Source: Pseudomonas sp. UBA2684 (lineage in GTDB: Bacteria; Pseudomonadota; Gammaproteobacteria; Pseudomonadales; Pseudomonadaceae). Taken from it: DNA of 64,000 nucleotides. Below, piece after piece: positions 56,346-64,000 of the stretch (position 1 is the first letter of the stretch; each line of letters begins with the position of its first letter). The translations under genes were made by a program, and so were the position numbers. The stretch is from the NCBI GenBank assembly GCA_002354655.1, contig DELY01000036.1:261-64260 (forward strand), given 5' to 3'. The notes beneath the pieces were generated by a model. It saw nothing but the letters and a program-made list of their open reading frames with translations. It had not been told where the DNA came from and did no database searches.

Positions 56346-59300
56346 AAATCCTGAGCCTGCGCCTGAAAAACCTCAATTCGCTGAAAGGCGAGTGGAAGAT
56401 CGATTTCACCGCCGAGCCGTTCAAGGACAACGGCCTGTTCGCCATTACCGGGCCAACCGGCGCGGGCAAGACCACGCTGCTCGATGCCATCTGCCTGGCG
56501 CTGTATCACCGCACGCCGCGCATGAGTACGGTCTCGGCCAGCGCCAACGAGCTGATGACCCGGCACACCGCCGACTGCCTGGCCGAGGTCGAATTCGAGG
56601 TCAAGGGCATTGGCTACCGCGCCTTCTGGAGCCAGCGCCGCGCCCGCGACAAGGCCGATGGCGCGTTGCAGGCGCCCAAGGTCGAACTGGCCGCGGCAGA
56701 CGGGCAGATCGTCACCGACAAGATCAACGAGAAGCTGCGCGAGACCGAGCGCCTCACCGGCCTGGATTTCGAGCGCTTTACCAAATCCATGCTGCTGGCC
56801 CAGGGCGGTTTCGCCGCTTTTCTCGAGGCCAACGCCAACCAGCGCGCCGAGCTGCTGGAAGAGCTGACCGGCACCGAGATCTACGGGCAGATTTCTCAGC
56901 GGGTGTTCGAGCAGACCCGCGAGGTGAAGGTCGGCCTTGACCAGCTGCGCGCCCGCGCCGAAGGGGTCGAGTTGCTCGGCGACGAACAGCGCGCCGAGTT
57001 GCAAGCGCAGGCCGAGCAACTGGCTATTGATGAAACCGCCCTGAGCACCCAGCAAACCGAGTTGCAGCGCCAGCGCCGCTGGTGCGAGGAACTGGGCAAG
57101 ATCCAGGCTCAGTTGCACGCCAGCCAGCAGGCCGAGCAGGCGGCGCAGGATGATTTACAGCTGGCCCAGCCGCAGCTGGCGCAACTGGTCGCCAGCGAGC
57201 CGGCACTGCGTTTGCAACCGTTGCACCATGACTGGCAGCAGGCTCGCCAGAGCCTGACGCAGACCGAGCAAGGCCTACAACAGAATGCCGCCGAGCAGCG
57301 CCAGGTTGAGCAGGCTATTGCCGAGCACAGCTGGCAGGCCCGCGAAATCAGCGCCTTGCTGCTGGCCGATTGCCAGGCGCAACGTCAGCAACTGGCCGAG
57401 CGCCTGCAACAGTTGCAGCAACAACTGGCCGCGCAGCCGCAGCATGGCCGTCTGGGTGAGCAACTGGGCAGTTGGGGTGAGCAGTTGAAGGCACGCCAGC
57501 AATTGGCCGGGGAAATCGCCCAGCTGCAACTGAGCCAGCAGCAGTTGCAAGACAGCATCGCCACCTTGCAGGCGCAGCTCGGCCAGCAAATCGAGCAGCT
57601 CAGTGCCGAACAGAACCGCCTGCAGCAGGCGCGCGAACAGGAAGGTGCCGCGCAGCAGCAACAGCAGGCGTTGCTGGCCGGGCGCAGTGAAGCGGACTTG
57701 CGTGAGCGTTGGCAGCAGCTGCATATCCAGGGCGGTGTACTGACCCAGCTGGGCGAATTGGCCACGGCCGGGCAGCGCCTGACGGCCGAGCAAACCCAGT
57801 TGGCCAGTGCCTTGGTGGTGCAGCGCGAGCAGCATCAGGCCAAAGCTGCCGAGGTGGCGCAGCTGCGTCTGAGCTACAAGGACCTGCAACAACAGGTGCA
57901 GGCCCAGGAAAAACTGCTGGAGCAGGAGCAACGCATCCAGGCTCTCGAAGCCCATCGCGCCCAGCTGCAACCCGGTGAAGCCTGCCCGTTGTGCGGCTCC
58001 GAGTCGCACCCGGCGATCAGCGCCTACCAGGCCCTGGATGTGTCGGCGACCAGGGCGCTGCTCCACAGCAAACGCAACGAGCTGGAGGCCCTGACCGAAC
58101 AAGGTCGGCAACTGGCCGGCGAGTTGGAAAAACTCGCCGCGCGCCTGGAGCAGCAACAGCAGCAGTTTGCGCGTGGTCAGCAGATCCAGGCCGAGCAGGG
58201 CCAACGCTGGCAAGCCCTCTGTGTGCAGCTGGAGCACCCGCTAGCCGATGCTGCTGCTTTGGCTGAACAGCAGGCGCAACAGAGCAGCGAGCTGCAACAG
58301 CTACAGCAGCAACTTGAGCAGTTGCAACAGCTCAATACCGCTCTTGAGCAGCGTCAGCAGGCACGGCTAAGTCTGCAGCAGCTGTGCAGCGAGCTGGAAC
58401 AGCAGCAGGCGCTCAATCACCTGCAACTGCAGCAACGCCAAGAGCAGGTTGAGCAAGGCCAAGTGCGTCTGCAGCAGCTGCAGGGTGTTGCCGATAAGCG
58501 CACTGCTAGCCTGAGCCAAGCCCTGGCCGAGTTCGGCTATCAGCTGCCGGCCGACACCAGCGCCTGGCTGGCCGAACGTCAGGCCGAGTGGCAGCGCTGG
58601 CAGCACAATCAGCAGCAGAACCTGGATTTACAGCGCCAGCTAAGCGAGCTGGAGCATGCGCTACAAAGCGCCGTTCAGCAGGCTGACCTCTGGCAACAGC
58701 GCTGGGGTGGCCTGGACCTGGCCGAACAGCCAGCCTTGGCCAGGCCCGCCGATGCTCAGGCGGCCTTGCAACAGGCGCAGGTTCAACTGGAAGAGGCGCA
58801 GCGCCGTCAGCAGCAACTGGCCGGTAGCCGTCAGGCCCTGGCCAGCCGCTTGCAGGATGATCAGGCGCGGCTGCAACAGGCCGAGCAGCAGTGGGTGGCG
58901 GCTCTGGCCGCCAGCCCATTGAATTCCGAGGCCGATTATCTGGGCGCTCTGCTGGACGAGGCGCAGCGCGCCGCGTTGCAGCAATTGCGTCAGCGTCTGG
59001 ACAAGGCCCTAAGCGATGCCCAGGCCCTGGCCAGTGCCGCCGCGCAGCAGTTGGCTGCTTTGCAGGCCAGCCCGGCCACCATGCTTAGCCTGGCGCAACT
59101 GGATGAACAGTTAATTGGGCTCAGCGCCCAGCTAAAAACCCTAAGCGAACGCCAGGGCGAAATCCGTGCGCAACTGCAAGGCGACGATGCGCGCAGGCTC
59201 GGTCAGCAAAGCCTGTTCGCCGGGATCCAAGCCAAGCAGGGCGAATACGACCTCTGGCAACAACTCAACAGCCTGATCGGCTCGGCGGACGGCGCCAAAT

Positions 59301-59767
59301 ATCGCAAATTCGCCCAGGGTTTGACCCTCGATCACTTGGTCTACCTGGCCAACCAGCAGTTGGAACGTTTGCACGGCCGCTACCAGTTGGCGCGCAAGAG
59401 CAGTGGCGAGCTGGAACTGGAAGTGATCGACACCTGGCAGGCCGATGCGGCGCGTGACACCAAGACCCTGTCCGGCGGCGAAAGCTTTCTGGTCAGCCTG
59501 GCCCTGGCCTTGGCGCTGTCCGATCTGGTCAGTCACAAGACCAGCATCGACTCGCTGTTCCTCGACGAAGGCTTCGGCACCCTCGATGGCGAAACCCTGG
59601 AAGTCGCCCTGGATGCCCTCGACAACCTCAACGCCAGTGGCAAGATGATCGGCGTGATCAGCCACGTCGAGGCGCTGAAAGAACGCATCCCGGTGCAGCT
59701 GAAAGTGCACAAGAGCGTGGGCATGGGCTATAGCGGCTTGGACAGGCGGTTTGCCGTGCAACCCTGA
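56342..59767 (+). CDS. sbcC: SbcC: exonuclease subunit C (RAD50-like SMC ATPase)
   Basis: A 1,141-residue protein. Walker A is [14 protein letters not shown] near residue 36. The zinc hook is [10 protein letters not shown] near residue 548. The C-terminal signature and Walker B are [18 protein letters not shown] and [14 protein letters not shown]. The long coiled coils between are extremely Gln/Leu/Ala-rich. It is coupled to sbcD by a four-base overlap. Confidence 0.97.
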   Translation: MKILSLRLKNLNSLKGEWKIDFTAEPFKDNGLFAITGPTGAGKTTLLDAICLALYHRTPRMSTVSASANELMTRHTADCLAEVEFEVKGIGYRAFWSQRRARDKADGALQAPKVELAAADGQIVTDKINEKLRETERLTGLDFERFTKSMLLAQGGFAAFLEANANQRAELLEELTGTEIYGQISQRVFEQTREVKVGLDQLRARAEGVELLGDEQRAELQAQAEQLAIDETALSTQQTELQRQRRWCEELGKIQAQLHASQQAEQAAQDDLQLAQPQLAQLVASEPALRLQPLHHDWQQARQSLTQTEQGLQQNAAEQRQVEQAIAEHSWQAREISALLLADCQAQRQQLAERLQQLQQQLAAQPQHGRLGEQLGSWGEQLKARQQLAGEIAQLQLSQQQLQDSIATLQAQLGQQIEQLSAEQNRLQQAREQEGAAQQQQQALLAGRSEADLRERWQQLHIQGGVLTQLGELATAGQRLTAEQTQLASALVVQREQHQAKAAEVAQLRLSYKDLQQQVQAQEKLLEQEQRIQALEAHRAQLQPGEACPLCGSESHPAISAYQALDVSATRALLHSKRNELEALTEQGRQLAGELEKLAARLEQQQQQFARGQQIQAEQGQRWQALCVQLEHPLADAAALAEQQAQQSSELQQLQQQLEQLQQLNTALEQRQQARLSLQQLCSELEQQQALNHLQLQQRQEQVEQGQVRLQQLQGVADKRTASLSQALAEFGYQLPADTSAWLAERQAEWQRWQHNQQQNLDLQRQLSELEHALQSAVQQADLWQQRWGGLDLAEQPALARPADAQAALQQAQVQLEEAQRRQQQLAGSRQALASRLQDDQARLQQAEQQWVAALAASPLNSEADYLGALLDEAQRAALQQLRQRLDKALSDAQALASAAAQQLAALQASPATMLSLAQLDEQLIGLSAQLKTLSERQGEIRAQLQGDDARRLGQQSLFAGIQAKQGEYDLWQQLNSLIGSADGAKYRKFAQGLTLDHLVYLANQQLERLHGRYQLARKSSGELELEVIDTWQADAARDTKTLSGGESFLVSLALALALSDLVSHKTSIDSLFLDEGFGTLDGETLEVALDALDNLNASGKMIGVISHVEALKERIPVQLKVHKSVGMGYSGLDRRFAVQP

Positions 59768-59796
59768 CGATCAATCAACTGCTGGCGGGTGCGAAT

Positions 59797-60222
59797 GTGT
59801 TAAGCGTAGTTATGCTCAACAGCCTGGTGGTGATCGTTGCGGTGATCATCCACTACGAATTCCTCTTCCGGCTGACCCTGCTTTTGCCAAAGATGAAGGT
59901 CAAACACCGCTTCAGGATTGTGCTCGGGGTCGGTGGGGCGTTGGTCGCGCATGCGGTTGAAGTGTGGATCTTCGCCTTTGCCTATTTCTTTATGCTCCGC
60001 ACCCCCGGCTGGGGGCACTTGGCCGGGAGTGCCGACGGCAGCCTGATGGACTGCGTGTACTTTTCGTTTACCACCTTCACCACCATCGGCTTTGGGGACA
60101 TCGAGCCGGTCGGCGATTTGCGCTACCTGACCGGAATCGAGGCATTGACCGGCCTGGTGCTGATCACCTGGACCGCGTCTTTTCTATTCGTCGAGATGCA
60201 GCGCTACTGGAACCCGCGCTAA
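59797..60222 (+). CDS. Two-TM potassium-channel protein (Ion_trans_2)
   Basis: A 141-residue membrane protein. The selectivity filter TTIGFGD lies in TFTTIGFGDIEPVG near residue 95 between two TM helices, with extra hydrophobic segments at the N-terminus. No RCK regulatory domain follows. It may start at GTG 59797 or ATG 59812. It lies 29 bases after sbcC. Confidence 0.85.
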   Translation: MLSVVMLNSLVVIVAVIIHYEFLFRLTLLLPKMKVKHRFRIVLGVGGALVAHAVEVWIFAFAYFFMLRTPGWGHLAGSADGSLMDCVYFSFTTFTTIGFGDIEPVGDLRYLTGIEALTGLVLITWTASFLFVEMQRYWNPR

Positions 60223-60323
60223 TCCGCCTGGCGCTACTGGGTCGTCGCCATGTGGCGTGTATTTCTTGGTCGGTGCCCCGTGCGGGCGCATGATCGGGGT
60301 TCGATTTGGCGAGCAGGGCAGTC

Positions 60324-61610
60324 ATGGCTATTCCTCCGGTTCCCCCACCCTCCGCTTCTGCACTCGGGCGTTTTCTCAAGCTGGCCGGCACCGCTACGCG
60401 GATCACCGGCAGCGTGCTGGGACAAAGCCTGCGGCCGGGGCGCTCGGGCATTGACTGGCAGCCGGTCGGCGATTTGCTCGGCAGCGTATTGGGTGAGATG
60501 AAAGGCCCGGTGCTGAAACTCGGGCAGATGGCGTCGCAGTGGCAAGGAGTGCTACCAGCGCCACTGGCGGAGGCGCTGACGAAACTGCAAAACCGCGTGC
60601 CGGCGTTGCCGTTCAGCGCATTGCAGGGGCATTTGCAGCAAGTCTACGGCGCCGACCTGGGGCGTTACTTTCGGCATATCGAGGAGCAACCGTTCGCCGC
60701 CGCTTCGCTTGGTCAGGTGCACCGTGCGCAGGCGTTGGACGGCCGGGCGCTGGTGCTCAAGGTGCAGTACCCCGGTATCGCGCAGATCTGCGCGGCAGAC
60801 TTACGCCAAGTGCGTCGCTTGTTACCGCTCGGGCGATTGTTCCGCGCGCCTGCCGCACAACTGGAGGCGGTGTATCGCGAGCTGGCCATGGTGATCGAGG
60901 CGGAGTTGGATTACCCGGCGGAGATGCGCCGTCTACAGCGCTTTCGCGAACACTTTGCCGGCTGGCCGGGGCTGCGTCTGCCGCAACCGCAGGAGGATTT
61001 GTGTCGGCCAGGCGTGCTGGTGCTGAGCGAGGAGGCGGGCTTGCCGTTTGCCGAGGTTGGTCAGGCCAGCCCCGAGGTACGTGAGCGCGTGGCGCTGACC
61101 CTGGTGCGTTGGCTGAGTGCGCAAGCCTTTGAATTAGGTTTGCTGCATGCCGACCCGCACCCAGGCAACTTCGCGTATACCGCCGACGGTGAGTTGCTGG
61201 TGTATGACTTCGGTTGCGTGCAGCCGCTGTCGCCGGCGCTGCTTGCCGCTTACGTGCAAACCTTTCGCGCCTTGCAGGCGCGCAATGGCGAGCAGCTGGA
61301 GCAGGCTTTCCAGGCGCTGGGCACGCGCCAGCCGCAATCCGCCACACCTTATGGCTTGTACCGGCAATTGCACGGGTTGCTCGGACCCTTGCTGCAACCG
61401 GGCGCGCACTGGGATTTCTCGGCGACACCGCTGCATGAACAGTTACAGGCGCTGCTGCCGGATGTGTTTGGTGCGCTTGGCAGCTTGCAGCCCGCCGCGG
61501 CGACCTTGCTGGTCAACCGTACGCTGGAAGGGCACTACTGGAACCTCAGCCGCCTGGCTGTGGCGCTGCCGATAGCCGATGTGCTGCACACGCAGATGGG
61601 CGACGCTTGA
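60324..61610 (+). CDS. ABC1/UbiB-family atypical kinase
   Basis: A 428-residue protein of the ABC1/UbiB family. It has the KxGQ motif (LKLGQMASQ) near residue 67, the Ala-rich ASLGQVHRA, catalytic LLHADPHPGNF and the metal-binding YDFGCVQ. These proteins bind ATP and support ubiquinone or lipid metabolism. The start ATG 60324 follows CAGGG; a TTG at 60306 is in frame. Function beyond the family is uncertain. Confidence 0.9.
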   Translation: MAIPPVPPPSASALGRFLKLAGTATRITGSVLGQSLRPGRSGIDWQPVGDLLGSVLGEMKGPVLKLGQMASQWQGVLPAPLAEALTKLQNRVPALPFSALQGHLQQVYGADLGRYFRHIEEQPFAAASLGQVHRAQALDGRALVLKVQYPGIAQICAADLRQVRRLLPLGRLFRAPAAQLEAVYRELAMVIEAELDYPAEMRRLQRFREHFAGWPGLRLPQPQEDLCRPGVLVLSEEAGLPFAEVGQASPEVRERVALTLVRWLSAQAFELGLLHADPHPGNFAYTADGELLVYDFGCVQPLSPALLAAYVQTFRALQARNGEQLEQAFQALGTRQPQSATPYGLYRQLHGLLGPLLQPGAHWDFSATPLHEQLQALLPDVFGALGSLQPAAATLLVNRTLEGHYWNLSRLAVALPIADVLHTQMGDA

Positions 61611-61626
61611 GGCGATCGTGCAACGG

Positions 61627-62421
61627 TCATGGCGTATTCGCCGCGGCCCCCGCCGCAATCTCGTACTTGCCCATCTGCAAATCGCGGAAATAGCGCGCGT
61701 AACGGCCACTGTCGCGGTAGTGCTGCAAGCGCCGGTTGAAGCGTTCGAGCAGTTCCTCGCTATCGGCGAACTGTTTGGGGAACAGCACGTAGCTGAGGTT
61801 ATTGAGCAGCGGCTTGGGGTGATGGGTGATTTTCGCGATGTCGGCGGCGCTGAAGTTATTGCGCAGGGCGGCGTAGCCGACGTTGATCTCCTGCGGGTAG
61901 AGCACCACGCGCTCCTTGAGCAGTTTCTCGAAGTTCTGCATGTCGTTGGAAACGCGCTCCATCTGCACCTTGCCTGTGCCGAGAAAGGCATCGAACTTGG
62001 GGCCGTAGCTGTATTCCAGGCCGCCACCGAGGGTCATGCCGGTGAGGTCGTAGAGGCTGTTCCAGTCGAACGGAAAGCTTTTCAGGTGGAAGAACACGAA
62101 CTGCTCGTCGAGTATCGGCGCGCTGTAGTGGAAGTCGCTCTCGCGTTCGCTTTTGTGCATCCAGATGGCGCTGGCGGCGAACTTGCCGTCGGCAGCCGAG
62201 GCATAGGCGCGCGGCCAAGGCAGGAACTGGAACGTAACGCGATAGCCTTCGTCGGCGAACAGGTCGCTGATCAGGTGGGCGACCACCCCGTTGTGCTTGA
62301 GCTCGGCGGACAAGTACGGCGGCCAGTCGCCAACGCTGATTTTCAATTCGCGCGGCTCCACGGCCTGGGTTGTCGAACACAGCAACAGAAGGCTGACTGC
62401 GAACAGTCTTTTCCAGTTCAT
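61627..62421 (-). CDS. Periplasmic SBP_bac_3-type binding protein
   Basis: A 264-residue protein with a signal peptide (LFAVSLLLLCSTTQA) and the SBP_bac_3 fold, as in ISVGDWPPYLSAELKHNG and later PWPRAYASAADGKFAAS. It resembles the stand-alone binding-protein-like proteins of pseudomonads rather than ABC importers. No permease gene is adjacent. ATG 62421 has AAGGA six bases upstream. It is convergent with the ABC1-like kinase. Confidence 0.88.
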   Translation of the reverse strand: MNWKRLFAVSLLLLCSTTQAVEPRELKISVGDWPPYLSAELKHNGVVAHLISDLFADEGYRVTFQFLPWPRAYASAADGKFAASAIWMHKSERESDFHYSAPILDEQFVFFHLKSFPFDWNSLYDLTGMTLGGGLEYSYGPKFDAFLGTGKVQMERVSNDMQNFEKLLKERVVLYPQEINVGYAALRNNFSAADIAKITHHPKPLLNNLSYVLFPKQFADSEELLERFNRRLQHYRDSGRYARYFRDLQMGKYEIAAGAAANTP

Positions 62422-62654
62422 CCGCATTCCTTGAGTGATCTTCGGGGGCCTGCGGCTTGGCGTGCGCGCACCGGTCATGGCCTTTCAGTAGTAACACCGA
62501 GCCGGCGTGATGAAAATGGCCGTGTGGTAAGCAGAGTGGCAAGTGTGTTGCGATTCGTTTTGTTGCCATTGAACCGTCATCAACCCGTCACCCGCTTTAT
62601 GCAAGCTGCTGCGGTTTTGTTCATTCCCCCAGTCTTTGCATAAGGATGTTTGCC

Positions 62655-64000
62655 ATGCTGCGTATTCCAGCCCTGTGCGCGTTGTTTGCTTTGGCCCCGT
62701 TGGCGTGTGCGCTTGAGTTGAAAGCGCTGGATGTGTATCAGAGCGGCTTTGCGGCCGGCACCGAGATCGTCAGTATCCAGGCATCGAGCCTGCGGGTAAG
62801 CGTTTCCAACAGCGCTGAGGGTCTGGTGGATATCCTCAAGCTCGACCCGCGCCAAGGCCTAAGCCGTATTGCGCGGCATGAGCTGGTGGCCGAGGGTGCT
62901 GGCGAGATCACCTCGGCAATCTTCCACCCCAGCGAAGATATGTTTGCCGTGTGCATCCGTAACAGCGATGGCCTGAAAAACGGCCGCGTGGAGTTTCGTG
63001 CGGCGGCCGACGGCAAGCTGCTGGGCTCCGTGGAAATCGGCGTGTGGCCGGACAGCCTGGCGTTTTCGCCGAGCGGCGATTTTGTCGTGGTGGCCAATGA
63101 AGGCGAAGGTTATGTGCGCGACGGCGCGGGCTTTCGCAGCGGCGAAGGCTCGATCAGCCTGATCGACCTGCGCGGCGGCGTGGCAGCGGCCAAGCACAGC
63201 CTGATCAAACTGCCGGACCTGGCTGGCGTCGAAGGCGCGACCCAGGCCGAGCATCAACGTCTGCTGGAGCGGGTGATCGACGGTGAAGAGTTGAAGATCC
63301 CGTTCGGCACCAGCCCCGAGCATATCGAACCGGAATACGTGACCTTCAGCCCGGACGGCGCGCGTGCTTACGTCAGCCTGCAGGAGAACAACGCGATTGC
63401 CGTGGTCGATGTGCGGCAAGGCAAGCTGGACAAGGTGTTTGGCGCCGGCACGGTGCGTCATGCCGCGGATATCGTGGAGGACGGCAAGTATCAGCCGAAT
63501 GCCGAGCTGTTCGCCCTGCGCGAGCCGGATGCCCTGGCGGTGAGTGCCGATGGTCGCTACCTGATCAGCGCCGATGAGGGCGATACCGAGCCGAAAATCG
63601 CCAAGACCAAGGCCGGCCTGCCCAGCGGTGGTGGGCGCACGGTCAGCGTGTTCGATGCGCTCAGCGGCGAGCTGCTCGGCGATACCGGCAGCCAGCTCGA
63701 CGACATGGCCGCCCAGGCCGGCGTTTACCCGGATGCGCGCAGCCCGAACAAGGGCAGCGAGCCGGAAGGCGTGCTGAGCTTCGATGCCTTCGGCAAGCGC
63801 CTGGCGGTGGCTACCCTGGAGCGCGCCGATGCGTTGGCCTTGATCGATCTGCAGCAACCGGCGCAACCCAAAGTGCTCCAGGTGATCGGTGCTGGCGAAG
63901 GCGCAGGCTCCGGCAAGCTGGCGCCGGAAGGCCTGGCGCATGTCGAGCATGAGGGCCGGCACTTCCTGGTCACCGGCTTGGAGAAGAGCGGCAACGTCGC
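62655..64000 (+). CDS. Choice-of-anchor-I family beta-propeller protein, N-terminal part (cut by window edge)
   Basis: The frame is open to the window end, 448 codons. A signal peptide (ALCALFALAPLACA) is followed by repeated propeller strands such as GVWPDSLAFSPSGDFVVVANEGEG and EPEYVTFSPDGARAYVSLQENN. These match the choice-of-anchor-I domain, which occurs on secreted or cell-surface proteins sometimes fused to phosphatase domains. ATG 62655 has AAGGA eight bases upstream; an in-frame ATG lies at 62646. Confidence 0.85.
   Translation, partial: MLRIPALCALFALAPLACALELKALDVYQSGFAAGTEIVSIQASSLRVSVSNSAEGLVDILKLDPRQGLSRIARHELVAEGAGEITSAIFHPSEDMFAVCIRNSDGLKNGRVEFRAAADGKLLGSVEIGVWPDSLAFSPSGDFVVVANEGEGYVRDGAGFRSGEGSISLIDLRGGVAAAKHSLIKLPDLAGVEGATQAEHQRLLERVIDGEELKIPFGTSPEHIEPEYVTFSPDGARAYVSLQENNAIAVVDVRQGKLDKVFGAGTVRHAADIVEDGKYQPNAELFALREPDALAVSADGRYLISADEGDTEPKIAKTKAGLPSGGGRTVSVFDALSGELLGDTGSQLDDMAAQAGVYPDARSPNKGSEPEGVLSFDAFGKRLAVATLERADALALIDLQQPAQPKVLQVIGAGEGAGSGKLAPEGLAHVEHEGRHFLVTGLEKSGNV

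Overview
This window is high-GC chromosomal DNA from a Pseudomonas species. The assignment rests on a complete alginate cluster in the standard Pseudomonas order (algD-8-44-K-E-G-X-L-I-J-F-A), a dauBAR/rhlB block, Pseudomonas-type REP repeats and an AlgU/AlgR-like algD control region. No rRNA, tRNA, CRISPR array, prophage or transposase gene was seen. About 57 protein genes are supported; the first and last are cut by the window edges.

Layout. 1-7.8 kb: a SWIM/SNF2 helicase fragment, an AraC regulator, an rRNA-methyltransferase-like gene, a DMT exporter, a membrane diguanylate cyclase (DGC), and a three-gene set (small membrane protein, SDR, hypothetical). 7.9-24.8 kb: the minus-strand alginate operon. 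AlgD and AlgA make GDP-mannuronate. Alg8/Alg44 polymerise it under c-di-GMP control. AlgK/AlgE form the outer-membrane exit. AlgG, AlgX, AlgL, AlgI, AlgJ and AlgF epimerise, acetylate and trim the polymer in the periplasm. 24.8-25.4 kb: the algD control region. 25.4-29.6 kb: yaaA, phoH and moaCDE. 29.8-37.8 kb: an orphan basic-amino-acid binding protein, a DGC paired with a truncated haemoglobin, a YcaC-like hydrolase, dauR-dauA-dauB (D-arginine to L-arginine) and rhlB. 37.9-45.7 kb: a membrane dipeptidase, a cNMP-domain DGC, a carboxylesterase and the aapJQMP amino-acid importer with a clear terminator. 46-54.6 kb: a GlxA-type regulator, an NTF2-like protein, phosphatidylcholine synthase, GIY-YIG, GST-like, DUF4344 peptidase, NdpA/YejK, a TAXI receptor and a YjeH-type exporter. 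54.7-64 kb: Lrp regulator, sbcDC, a two-TM potassium channel, a UbiB/ABC1 kinase, a periplasmic binding protein and a choice-of-anchor-I protein.

The main non-routine signals are regulatory and repeat-based. (1) A 29-bp dyad operator is shared by dauB and the orphan binding-protein gene 6.5 kb away, which suggests one DauR regulon. (2) The alginate operon is peppered with repeats: a ~160-bp MITE-like element between algD and alg8, REPs in algL-algI, algJ-algF and algF-algA, and a perfect REP hairpin inside the 5' coding part of algG that adds residues ahead of its signal peptide. (3) MITE-like ends with CTAG/TTAA-type flanks lie against or form the stop codons of algF and a DGC gene. (4) A truncated haemoglobin and a DGC appear to form an operon. 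All of these come from reading the sequence; no database search was run.
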